Assembly: GCF_030009775.1 (NCBI RefSeq)
Contig: NZ_JASCTH010000006.1
Location: forward strand, 117,552-181,551
DNA from: Actinoplanes sandaracinus
GTDB taxonomy: Bacteria; Actinomycetota; Actinomycetes; Mycobacteriales; Micromonosporaceae
DNA length: 64,000 bases
Reading direction: 5' to 3'
Part shown: in pieces, positions 24,995-33,364 of the stretch
Numbering within the stretch: position 1 is the stretch's first letter
Layout of the letters: each line of letters opens with the position of its first letter
Notes under the pieces: model-generated
Database searches by the model: none
What the model was told of the DNA's origin: nothing
What the model saw: the letters and a program-made list of their open reading frames with translations, nothing else
Position numbers and translations under genes: made by a program

Positions 24995-27486
24995 GCGGGC
25001 AAGTTTGGCAGACGGCGAACCGGCATCCGGATCACCGAGCCCTCGTCGTGCAGTGCGACGGCGAGCACGCCCGGCCGGCCTCCGCAACCGCGCTGGAGAA
25101 TGCCGAGGAAACGGGCGGCTGAATATGGTCGGGCGAACAGATGCCCCTGCCCTGCCACGCAACCCAGGGCCCAGAGGGCGCGGCGCTGCGGCTCGCTCTC
25201 CACCCCCTCGGCCACGACCGTGAGATGCAGGTTGCGGGCCAGGTCGACGGTGGTACGGACGACGGCGGCGGCCTCGGTCGACGTCTCCACCCCGGCCACG
25301 AACTCCCGGTCGATCTTGAGTTGGTGCACCGGGATGCGCGACAGCACGGAGAGCGACGAGACGCCCGTGCCGAAGTCGTCGATCGCCAGCCGCACGCCGG
25401 CGTTGCGCAGCTCGGCGAGGGTGCGCTCGACCACGTCGAGTTGACTGATGGTGAGCGTCTCGGCGAGTTCCAGGACGAGCCGGTTCGGCGGGACGTCGTG
25501 TTTCGCCAGCCGGGCCAGCACCGCACTCGGGAATGTCGGGTCGAGCAGGCTGCGTGGCGACACGTTGACCGCGACCGGCAGGTCGAAGCCCGCCTCCCGC
25601 CAGCTCTGCCGGGCGATCAGCGACTGCTCCAGCACCGCGTCGGCGAACGCCGGGAGTTGCCCGGACCGTTCCACCGTCTCCAGGAACCGCACCGGGCTGA
25701 GGCTGCCCTGGTCGGGGTGGTGCCAGCGGGCCAGCGCCTCGGCCGCCATCACCTCGCCGGTGCCGAGGTCGACGATCGGCTGGAAGTCGACGGTGAACTC
25801 GTGTTCGGCGACGGCCCGCCGCAGTTCGCCGGTGAGCATCAGCCGCTCCAGGTCGGCGGTGTCCCGGGCGTGCGCATAGACCACGGTCTGCTCACCGGCG
25901 CGTTTCGCCTGGTACATGGCGATGTCGGCGCGGCGCATCAGCTCCTCGACGCTGCCCGTGCCGGCGGCCAGGGCGATGCCGCCGGCCGCCTCGACGGTGA
26001 GCTGCATGCCTTCGACCTCGATGCCGGCGTCCAGGGCGGCGAGCATGCCGGTGGCCCGGTGACCGGCCAGCGCGGGCGTGGGCAGGCCGGTGAACAGGAC
26101 CGCGAACTCGTCGCCGCCGAGCCGGGCGACCAGGTCACCGGGGGCCGCAGAGGCGCGCAACCGGCCGGCGACCTCACACAGGACGTGGTCACCGGCGGCG
26201 TGCCCGAGCGTGTCGTTGACCTCCTTGAAGTGGTTCAGGTCGATCAATAGCAGCGCGAACAGACCGGAGTGGCCGGTGGAGCGGAAGAGTTGTTCGGCGT
26301 GGTCGTACAGCCGGCGGCGGTTGGCCAGGCCGGTCAGCGGGTCGTGAGCGGCGGCGTGTGCGTTCTCGGCGGCGATGCGGGCGAGTTCGGCGTACGCCTG
26401 CGCGTTCCGGATGGCCGTGCAGACGGCCGAGGCGAAGGTACGCAGTTTGTACTGCTCGACCTCGGTCAGCCGGACCGTGCCACCGAACCGCAGCCGCAGC
26501 ACCCCGACCCGGACGCTGCCGTCGTGGGCGACCAGGTCGACCGTGGTCTCGTCGGGCGGTGCGGAGCGGGCGGCCGCTTGCGGGCCGTCGGCCAGGACCT
26601 GGGATCCGGTCGCCCGCACCGAGCGGGCGGCCAGGTCGATGGTGGCCTCGGCCGCGGAGAAGATCTGCGCCGCCCGGGTGGTCGCCGAGTGCAGGACCTG
26701 GGTGAGGTCAACGGCGTTGAGCTCGTCGGTGGCCTTGGCGAGGCGCTGCCAGGACTCGCGTTCCTCGCGGGTGCGGACACTGCGGGACTGCCACAGGTGC
26801 ATGCACACCACAACGAGCGGAACGCCCAGCAGAAGCACCGGGTCGGTGCCGGTGGCCAGCACACCGACCACGGAGAGGATGGCGACCAGCTCACCGAAAT
26901 GCAGGATGACCTTGCTGGTCCAGTCGTGCAGCGCTACCTGCCACTTCCCGCTGGCGGTGGCTGTCGACACCACGGGGACGAAGGCGAGGTGGTCGACCAG
27001 GATGAACGCGGCGAGCGCCACCATGATCGGGATTACTGGGAACGGCGGCTCGGACAGGTCGGCCTGGACGCCGAAAGCGAGGAAGACGGCGGCTGCGGAA
27101 CTGGTCGTCAGAGCACCCTTGGCGACACCGAACGCCGTTTTCTGCAAACCGCGCCAATCGAGGCAGCGGATGACTACGCCTGCGGTGATCGCGCAGAACA
27201 CCACCCAGTGCGCCGGCAGCAGGGTCAGCCCGACCAGAACGGGGACTTCGCCCCAGGTGTTGCTGTCCATGCTGGACTTGACGCGGACGTGCACCCGGAG
27301 CTTGTGGGCGATGATCAGGAAGCCGCACAGGCCGACGAGGGCCAGCGGCGTCGGCAGGGGGCCGGGAAGCCGCAGAGCGAAGGCCGCGAACCCGGCGGCG
27401 GCGCAGCAACCCAGAACGACGACGAGACCGACGAGCAGCCGTAGCCGCTCTTCGGTCGCGTTGTCGTCGTCGCGGCTGGGAGGCAT
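24991..27486 (-). CDS. membrane GGDEF-EAL cyclic-di-GMP enzyme
   Basis: A protein of ~831 aa that may make and/or break c-di-GMP. The N-terminal ~220 residues hold about seven membrane helices; a GAF-like region follows; then GGDEF (RLGGDEFAVL, ~457) and EAL (AEALARW, ~580) domains. Both motifs are intact, and further EAL residues are present (NVSPRSL, ELAET, DDFGTG, KIDREF, AEGVE, GQGHLFARP). The RxxD inhibitory site before GGDEF is missing. ATG 27486 with AAGGA upstream is chosen; a TTG at 27528 is in frame. It is coupled by GTGA to the membrane protein at 24994. Confidence 0.88.
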   Translation of the reverse strand: MPPSRDDDNATEERLRLLVGLVVVLGCCAAAGFAAFALRLPGPLPTPLALVGLCGFLIIAHKLRVHVRVKSSMDSNTWGEVPVLVGLTLLPAHWVVFCAITAGVVIRCLDWRGLQKTAFGVAKGALTTSSAAAVFLAFGVQADLSEPPFPVIPIMVALAAFILVDHLAFVPVVSTATASGKWQVALHDWTSKVILHFGELVAILSVVGVLATGTDPVLLLGVPLVVVCMHLWQSRSVRTREERESWQRLAKATDELNAVDLTQVLHSATTRAAQIFSAAEATIDLAARSVRATGSQVLADGPQAAARSAPPDETTVDLVAHDGSVRVGVLRLRFGGTVRLTEVEQYKLRTFASAVCTAIRNAQAYAELARIAAENAHAAAHDPLTGLANRRRLYDHAEQLFRSTGHSGLFALLLIDLNHFKEVNDTLGHAAGDHVLCEVAGRLRASAAPGDLVARLGGDEFAVLFTGLPTPALAGHRATGMLAALDAGIEVEGMQLTVEAAGGIALAAGTGSVEELMRRADIAMYQAKRAGEQTVVYAHARDTADLERLMLTGELRRAVAEHEFTVDFQPIVDLGTGEVMAAEALARWHHPDQGSLSPVRFLETVERSGQLPAFADAVLEQSLIARQSWREAGFDLPVAVNVSPRSLLDPTFPSAVLARLAKHDVPPNRLVLELAETLTISQLDVVERTLAELRNAGVRLAIDDFGTGVSSLSVLSRIPVHQLKIDREFVAGVETSTEAAAVVRTTVDLARNLHLTVVAEGVESEPQRRALWALGCVAGQGHLFARPYSAARFLGILQRGCGGRPGVLAVALHDEGSVIRMPVRRLPNLPA

Positions 27487-27856
27487 GAGGTCCTTGTCAT
27501 CGCCGAAAGCGATCGTGTCGTCGCTCAAAGCACAAGGTAATTCATAGCCGTCTGTCCGCGCATCAGACGGTTTTCATCCCCAGTCTTTTTCGCCCAGCAT
27601 GGCTTCCTCCTATTTGTCCAATGTCGTCCTGACAGGACATAACTTAGGAGTAGGTGGGGGTGATTTCCAGCCTATCGTGTCGGTATGCGCAAAATGCGAT
27701 AACAGGACGAGGACTCGTTACGGACAGTTCCCTAACGGACGCTCAATGCGATGTGAATCGCGCTATTCGGCTTCGCGGAACTCCATTCTCGGCCCCAGCA
27801 GTGTGCCCTGAGCTGTGTGGACGAGGTGTTAAACCCACGCGAACTAAGCTTCCGGC
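27487..27856. other. intergenic region between GGDEF-EAL gene and moaC
   Basis: 370 bp between divergent genes, more AT-rich than its surroundings. It holds a palindrome GTCCTG-A-CAGGAC (27626-27638) and, near its right end, TAAGCT (27845-27850) six bases before the moaC ATG, a leaderless -10 element. I see no gene in it. Confidence 0.5.
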
Positions 27857-28348
27857 ATGCCACAGGAAAGTCAGCTGACGCACGTCGACGAGACCGGCGC
27901 CGCCCGCATGGTGGACGTGTCCGCCAAGACGGTGAGCGACCGCCGTGCCGTTGCGGCCGGCCGCGTCCGTACCACCGCGGAGGTCATCGACCTGCTGCGC
28001 CGCGACGGCCTGCCGAAGGGTGACGCGCTCGCGGTGGCCCGCCTCGCCGGGATCATGGGCGCGAAACGGACACCCGATCTGATCCCGCTGTGTCACCCGA
28101 TCGGTCTCCACGGCGTGACGGTCGAGCTGGAACCCACCATCGACACCGTCGAGATCACCGCCACCACCAAGACCGCCGACCGGACCGGCGTCGAGATGGA
28201 GGCCCTCACCGCCGTCGCGACGGCCGGCCTCGCGATGATCGACATGATCAAGGCGGTGGACCCCGCGGCCAGCCTCGAAGCCGTCCGTGTCCTGCTCAAA
28301 CAAGGCGGCAAGACCGGCGAGTGGGTACGCCCGGAGAACCGGCCGTGA
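27857..28348 (+). CDS. moaC: cyclic pyranopterin monophosphate synthase
   Basis: Second step of molybdenum-cofactor synthesis, acting on the MoaA product. The 163-residue protein has all MoaC signatures: LTHVDETGAARMVDVSAKTVSDRRAVA, KGDALAVARLAGIMGAKRTPDLIPLCHPI, VEITATTKTADRTGVEMEALTAV and the final Lys-containing MIDMIKAVD and GGKTGEW. It starts at ATG 27857, likely leaderless. Its stop overlaps the next start (GTGA). First gene of moaC-mog, with moeA-moaE following. Confidence 0.96.
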   Translation: MPQESQLTHVDETGAARMVDVSAKTVSDRRAVAAGRVRTTAEVIDLLRRDGLPKGDALAVARLAGIMGAKRTPDLIPLCHPIGLHGVTVELEPTIDTVEITATTKTADRTGVEMEALTAVATAGLAMIDMIKAVDPAASLEAVRVLLKQGGKTGEWVRPENRP

Positions 28349-28818
28349 CCATCCGGGCTCGGGTGATCGTCGCCTCCAACCGTGCCGCCGCCGGGGTCTA
28401 CGCCGACACCAGCGGCCCCCGCCTCGTCGCCGGCCTGCGCGAACTCGGCTGTGACGTCGGCGAGCCGGTCGTCGTACCCGACGGCGAGCCGGTCGCCGAA
28501 GCCCTCCGCGCCGCCGTCGCCGAGGGTGTCGACGTCGTGCTGACCAGCGGCGGCACCGGCGTCACCCCGACCGACCGCACCCCCGAGGCCACCCGTGGCC
28601 TGCTCGACTTCGAGATCCCCGGGATCGCCGAGGCGATCCGCGCCTACAGCCGCGACCGGGTGCCGGCGGCCGCGCTGTCCCGAGGGCTGGCCGGAGTCGC
28701 CAGGCGCACCCTGATCGTCAACCTTCCCGGCTCGGCCGGTGGCGCCAAGGACGGGCTGGCCGTGCTCGGCCCCCTGCTGTCACACACGGTGGACCAGATC
28801 CGCGGCGGCGATCACTGA
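28345..28818 (+). CDS. mog: molybdopterin adenylyltransferase-type protein (MogA/MoaB)
   Basis: Adenylylates molybdopterin before molybdate insertion. The 157-residue protein carries SNRAAAGVYADTSGP, the loop VLTSGGTGVTPTDRTPEAT and LIVNLPGSAGGAKDG, typical of the MogA/MoaB family. GTG 28345 overlaps the moaC stop (GTGA), implying coupled translation. Whether it is MogA or MoaB in function cannot be settled from sequence alone. Confidence 0.92.
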   Translation: MTIRARVIVASNRAAAGVYADTSGPRLVAGLRELGCDVGEPVVVPDGEPVAEALRAAVAEGVDVVLTSGGTGVTPTDRTPEATRGLLDFEIPGIAEAIRAYSRDRVPAAALSRGLAGVARRTLIVNLPGSAGGAKDGLAVLGPLLSHTVDQIRGGDH

Positions 28819-28944
28819 GTCCTCCCACCGGGCGTCCCACAACGTGGGTGGCGTCCGGAGCGGTGAACGGCGAGGTCAGCCCACCGGGCGTTCACAGCGT
28901 GGACCAGGGCCGGGGGCGCGCCCGCTGAGCGATAGGCTTCCCCG

Positions 28945-30162
28945 GTGACCGAGTCGACCCCTGTGGACTGGGAACTGGCACGCACCCTCGCCTATGAGGC
29001 GGGCCGTGCCGCGGCCGGCGGTGCGGAGGAGATCCCGCTGGCCCTGGCCGACGGCCGGACCCTCGCCGAACCCCTGCGCGCCCTCACCGACCTGCCCGCC
29101 TTCCCGACGTCGAGCATCGACGGATGGGCCGTGCGCGGCGCCGCCCCATGGCGACCGGTCGGCCAGGTGCTTGCCGGTGGCACGCCGGCGCCACTCGGCG
29201 AGGACGGCACCTGCGTCGAGATCGCGACCGGTGCGATGGTGCCCGGCAACGCCACCGCCCTGATCCGCATCGAGGACTCGGTCACCGGAGCCGACGGCAG
29301 AGTCACCGGTGAGCCGCGGACCATCCCCGACTGGCGTCTGCCCGGCGAGGAGGCGCACCTCGGCGAGGAGCTGCTGCCGGCCGGCACCGCGGTGGACCCG
29401 GCGGTCATCGGCGTCGCCGCCACCTGCGGTTATGAGACTCTTCAGGTGCACGCCACGCCCCGCGCCGCGCTCCTGGTCTTCGGTGACGAACTGCTCACCT
29501 CCGGCCCGCCCGGCGCCGGCCGGGTCCGTGACTCCCTCGGCCCTCAGGTGCCCGGCTGGCTGCGACGCTACGGCGCATCGGTGGAGTCGGTGACCGGGCC
29601 GGTCAAGGACACCCTCACCGCCCATCTCGATGCCATCCGGTCGGCGCTCGACACCGCCGACCTGGTCTGCACCACCGGCGGCACCATGCACGGCCCGGTC
29701 GACCACCTGCACCCGGCGCTGGCCGAACTCGGCGCTACCTACATCGTCAACACGGTCGCCGTGCGTCCCGGGTTCCCGATGCTGCTGGCCCGGGTGCCCG
29801 GCCCGGACGGGCGCGACCGGTTCCTCGCCGGGCTCCCCGGCAACCCGCAATCTGCGGTGATCGCCCTGGTCACTCTGGTCGCGCCGCTACTTGCCGGACT
29901 GCGCGGCCGGGCCCTCCCGCCGCTGCCGTCGGTCGCTGCGGGCGCCGACGTCGCGGGCCGGGGTGCCTTCACCCACCTGGCCCTCGCCGCCCTCGACGCC
30001 TCCGGGCGGACCGCCACGCCCGTCGGGCACGTCGGTTCCGCCATGCTGCGTGGTCTCGCCAATGCGCACGGCTTCGCGGTCGTCCGCCCGGGCACGCGGG
30101 CCACGGCCGGCGATGTGGTGCCCTTCCTGCCCCTTCCTCTGATGCTCGGGGAGCGCCCGTGA
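28945..30162 (+). CDS. moeA: molybdopterin molybdenumtransferase
   Basis: Inserts molybdate into adenylylated molybdopterin. The 405-residue protein shows MoeA features: LPAFPTSSIDGWAV, EIATGAMVPGNATALIRIED, FGDELLTSG, the MPT-binding loop TTGGTMHGPVDHL, and LAGLPGNPQSAVIAL. The GTG start at 28945 follows TAGGCT by six bases without an SD, so a leaderless transcript is likely even though the gene is co-directional with mog (126-bp gap). Its stop overlaps moaE (GTGA). Confidence 0.95.
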   Translation: MTESTPVDWELARTLAYEAGRAAAGGAEEIPLALADGRTLAEPLRALTDLPAFPTSSIDGWAVRGAAPWRPVGQVLAGGTPAPLGEDGTCVEIATGAMVPGNATALIRIEDSVTGADGRVTGEPRTIPDWRLPGEEAHLGEELLPAGTAVDPAVIGVAATCGYETLQVHATPRAALLVFGDELLTSGPPGAGRVRDSLGPQVPGWLRRYGASVESVTGPVKDTLTAHLDAIRSALDTADLVCTTGGTMHGPVDHLHPALAELGATYIVNTVAVRPGFPMLLARVPGPDGRDRFLAGLPGNPQSAVIALVTLVAPLLAGLRGRALPPLPSVAAGADVAGRGAFTHLALAALDASGRTATPVGHVGSAMLRGLANAHGFAVVRPGTRATAGDVVPFLPLPLMLGERP

Positions 30163-30857
30163 CCATCCCCATCCCTCCAGACGCCCCGGGCGTTACAGCC
30201 GCTCCCGGCGATCCCGCCGCTCCTGGCGTTTCGGTCGCTCCAGGCGTTCCCGCAGTCCCGGATGTTCCCGCTGCTTCCGCTGTTCCCGCTGCGCCAGGCG
30301 TTCCCCCTGCTCCTGGCGATTCGGCTGCTCGGGACGTTTCGGCCGCCCCGAGTGTCCCGAACCCTGCGGGCGCTGCGGCGTCGCCAGTCGGCGCTTCCGG
30401 CTCCGACGGTGCGAGTGGGGGGTCCCCGTCCGCCGCCGGCCTGGTCACCCTGGTCGAGGTGCTCGACGAACCACTCGACCTCGCCGCCCACGAAGCCGCG
30501 GTCGCAGACCCTCGGGCCGGCGCCGTCGTCTCGTTCCAGGGAGTCGTCCGCGACCACGACCACGGCCGCGGTGTAGCCCTCCTGGAATACGAGGGCCACC
30601 CCACCGCCGCCGCGATCCTCCGCGAGGTGGCCGAGGAGATAGCCGCCGACCCGGCCGTCTACGCGGTGGCCGTCTCACATCGCATCGGCAGTCTGGCGAT
30701 CGGTGATGTCGCGCTGGTCGCCTCGGTGAGCACGGCACACCGGGCGGCGGCCTTCGCCGCCTGCGGCCGACTCGTCGACGAGGCCAAGGCCCGCCTGCCG
30801 ATCTGGAAGCGTCAGCTGTTCCACGACGGCACCGAAGAGTGGGTCAACTGCCCCTGA
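30159..30857 (+). CDS. moaE: molybdopterin synthase catalytic subunit with long repetitive N-terminal extension
   Basis: Works with MoaD to put the dithiolene sulphurs on the pterin. The 232-residue protein is far longer than ordinary MoaE (~150 aa): residues ~1-92 are Ala/Pro/Gly/Val repeats (APGVP, APGDPA, VPAVPDVPAA), then a normal MoaE domain starts at VTLVEVLDEPLDLAAHEAAV with GAVVSFQGVVRDHDHGR, HRIGSLAIGDVALVASV, and the catalytic-Lys region EAKARLPIWKRQLFHDGTEEWVN. The GTG start overlaps the moeA stop. A downstream start would give a normal-length enzyme, but none has a visible RBS. Confidence 0.9.
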   Translation: MTIPIPPDAPGVTAAPGDPAAPGVSVAPGVPAVPDVPAASAVPAAPGVPPAPGDSAARDVSAAPSVPNPAGAAASPVGASGSDGASGGSPSAAGLVTLVEVLDEPLDLAAHEAAVADPRAGAVVSFQGVVRDHDHGRGVALLEYEGHPTAAAILREVAEEIAADPAVYAVAVSHRIGSLAIGDVALVASVSTAHRAAAFAACGRLVDEAKARLPIWKRQLFHDGTEEWVNCP

Positions 30858-31202
30858 CCTCACCGCCGGGCTCCGGTCACGTCAGCGACGGCTGGCTGTG
30901 CTGTGGCGGACGGGCGGCGTCTCGCTGGTGGTCTAGCCGTACCTGGGGCGGGTGTTGCGGCAGGGATAACACGCGTCGGCGACGGCTGGTCAGCGTTGCC
31001 AGCGCGGCACGTGTGAGAGGGCTCAGGGCGACGGCTGGGCGGGTGGTTGAACGGACAGGCCACGGCGCGGATCACAGTGACGTGGGAGGAATTTCGGCGC
31101 GCCCAGAAGTCCCCACCCGTGCGGATGCCCTGATCCGGTACGGAATGGCCGCGGAGAGGTTCAGCCGCCCGAAGGTTCGGCCGCCCCGAGCCGCGGCGAG
31201 GT
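30858..31202. other. intergenic region after moaE
   Basis: 345 bp between convergent genes. No supported gene. Near its right end GAGGTTCAGCCGCCC occurs twice (~31157 and ~31199) with a third variant between them. No clear terminator was found. Confidence 0.5.
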
Positions 31203-32645
31203 TCAGCCGCCCCGGGGGAGAGGGATGGCGGCCCGCCGGGCCGGGACCGGCTGCCGTGTCGGCAGCGCCGGTGTTCCGTGCCGCCACGGCAGCGCGTTGA
31301 CCAGCAGTATCAGGGTGAAGGCGGGCACGTTCCAGATCAGCGACCACTCGGGTGTGACAACCAGGGTCAGGTAGCCGAGGGCAGCCGCCACCAGATAGCC
31401 CGTCCCGGTGAGGCGCTTCGATCGGGGAAGCCGGCCGCCGAGGCGGCGGCGCAGGCCGGCGTCGGCCAGAACCAGGACGGCCGGGAGCAGCCACAGGCTT
31501 TCGGCGGCGGTGGTGACCGGGCCGGCGACCGCGGCGGTGAGGCCGATCAGAGTGAACGCCGCTACCTCGTCGTTGTCGCTGTGCGCGGAGCGGGCCCGGA
31601 TCAGGCCGACGGCCAGGAGCAGGATGCCGAACGAGAACCACACGAGGACGGGCGGGGCGGGAAAGTCGTAGAGACGTGCCATCGCCCCGGCGAGGGACTG
31701 GTTGTGGATGTCGCTGATCGGGGCGGGCCGGTCGAGTTCCCACATCGTCGTGCCGTACCACGCGAGGGTTTCCGCTGGAGCCGCGACCAGCGCGGCGACG
31801 GTGACCGCCGCCGCGGTGGCCAGGGCGGTGACGGCGGCCCGGCGTTGCCGGGTGACCAGCAGATAGACGACGAAGAGCAGCGCGGTGGGGCTGAGGGCGG
31901 CGGCCAGCCCGGTGCCGGCTCCGGCCCACGAGCCGTTCGCCCAGGCGCGGCGAAGCGGACTGGACGACGACGGATCGAAGGCCCGGCGCAGCGGGCCGGG
32001 CGACGACGGATCGAAGACGCGGCGAAGCGGACCGGGTGACAACGGATCGAAGACGCGGCGGAGCGGGCCGGGCGCGGACGGATCGAACCGGGGACGGGTG
32101 AAGCGGGACGCGAACCTGGTGCGATGTGGGAGGTGCAGGGTGCGGGCGGCCCGGCGGAGCCCGACGATGTCAGCGGCGAGCAGCGCGAGGATCAGCAACT
32201 CGGGCCGGCCGAGGCCGATGGCGGCGCGCACCGGTTCGGCCAGCAGCGCAAGCGATGCGGCCGCCAGGACGAACGGGCCGCGGCGCCGGCCGTGGCGGCG
32301 GGCGACCGGGCCGGCGACGACCAGGGTGGTGAGCAGCAGCGCGGCCACGCCGGCGAGGGCCAGCAGCCAGCCGGCGGCGCGCAGCGGCAGCAGGGTGAGG
32401 GGCGCGAGGAGCATCGCCGCCGCCGGTGGCTGCGCGGCTCCCGCTTGGCTTCCGGGTTCGCGGTACGCGTAGAGCCCGTCCCCGTCCAGCCAGCCCCGGA
32501 CCGCCGCGTGTTCGACGGCGAGGGTGCTCAGCCCGTACCGCTGCAGGTAGAGCGTGATGATCGCGAGCGTGAGCAGCCCGCCGACGGCGACCAACCCCGA
32601 CCGCAGGCGCGTAGCGCTGTGCGCACTTCTCTCGATTGCCGGCAT
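31203..32645 (-). CDS. polytopic GT87-like membrane protein with internal 12-residue repeats
   Basis: A 480-residue protein with about eleven hydrophobic helices and an early loop AVRGWLDGDGLYAYREPGSQAG...QPPAAAML, the layout of GT87/DUF2029 membrane mannosyltransferases. Unusual is a soluble loop at about residues 186-234 made of four tandem units of FDPSSPGPLRRV. The start at 32645 has a G-rich RBS. Sugar transfer is inferred from fold only. It is convergent with moaE. Confidence 0.72.
   Translation of the reverse strand: MPAIERSAHSATRLRSGLVAVGGLLTLAIITLYLQRYGLSTLAVEHAAVRGWLDGDGLYAYREPGSQAGAAQPPAAAMLLAPLTLLPLRAAGWLLALAGVAALLLTTLVVAGPVARRHGRRRGPFVLAAASLALLAEPVRAAIGLGRPELLILALLAADIVGLRRAARTLHLPHRTRFASRFTRPRFDPSAPGPLRRVFDPLSPGPLRRVFDPSSPGPLRRAFDPSSSSPLRRAWANGSWAGAGTGLAAALSPTALLFVVYLLVTRQRRAAVTALATAAAVTVAALVAAPAETLAWYGTTMWELDRPAPISDIHNQSLAGAMARLYDFPAPPVLVWFSFGILLLAVGLIRARSAHSDNDEVAAFTLIGLTAAVAGPVTTAAESLWLLPAVLVLADAGLRRRLGGRLPRSKRLTGTGYLVAAALGYLTLVVTPEWSLIWNVPAFTLILLVNALPWRHGTPALPTRQPVPARRAAIPLPRGG
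31945..32088 (-). repeat. four in-frame 36-bp tandem repeats
   Basis: Units 31945-31980, 31981-32016, 32017-32052 and 32053-32088, 75-90% identical, each coding for FDPSSPGPLRRV or a variant in the GT87-like protein. Confidence 0.92.
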
Positions 32646-32827
32646 GGCGCGACCCCCGTCTCGTCCCCGGGCTCGGCATGGCGCTGCCGGTCGACCCGCC
32701 CGCTTGCGCGAGAGGCGAAGCGGTCGAGAGCGGCGGCGGGTCATAGCCGAGCGGAAGCGAGCTTAGAAGGCGCAGACCGACCGCGCGGCCCCTCGTCCGC
32801 TTTAACGCAAAGGCCGCAAGAAGGTTG

Positions 32828-33337
32828 TTAGCCGGGCAATTTACGCGCTGCCGCGGCGGATGCCGCAGCGATCTTCGCCTCCCGCCGCGCGGTACGCACC
32901 GCCCGCCGAACCGAGCGCTGGCTGCGGTCCACGGCATGCGTTGTCCGATAACGCAGACCCGGACGGCCCTCGGTGTCGACGGCCGCCAGCAGCAGCCCGC
33001 CGAGCAGGCCGAGGTTCTTCAGCAAGTGGTCGCGGTCACCCTTGTCGGTCGCCGTGTGCGGGATGAGCCCGGCGGCCAGAACAGCCGCCGCGGGGCGGGT
33101 GAAACGGCCGGTGGCGAGGGCCAGGCCGGCCACCACGTCGGCGACGGCCTTGACCCGGACCAGAGTGAGCGGGTCGGTCGGCAGGCGGGGATCGGTCCTC
33201 TCCAGCAGCGGGGTCACCCGGTCGGTGAGAGGGCGGGCCGTTTCGGCCCGGGCCTCCGGCCGGGCCAGGGTCCGGATCCCGTCGACGACGAAGATCGATG
33301 CCAGCAGGGCTCGGGCTGCGGTGCGTACGGGCCTCAT
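32828..33337 (-). CDS. DoxX-family membrane protein
   Basis: A 169-residue protein with four hydrophobic segments and DoxX family features: RALLASIFVVDGIRTLARPE at the N-terminus and VVAGLALATGRFTRPAAAVLAAGLIPHTATDKGDRDHLLKNLGLLGGLLL in the middle. The C-terminal 40 residues are basic and helical. DoxX proteins are inner-membrane proteins, some linked to redox defence; the role here is unknown. Confidence 0.82.
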   Translation of the reverse strand: MRPVRTAARALLASIFVVDGIRTLARPEARAETARPLTDRVTPLLERTDPRLPTDPLTLVRVKAVADVVAGLALATGRFTRPAAAVLAAGLIPHTATDKGDRDHLLKNLGLLGGLLLAAVDTEGRPGLRYRTTHAVDRSQRSVRRAVRTARREAKIAAASAAAARKLPG

Positions 33338-33364
33338 GACCCGGTTATACCCGCAAGCGCGCCA

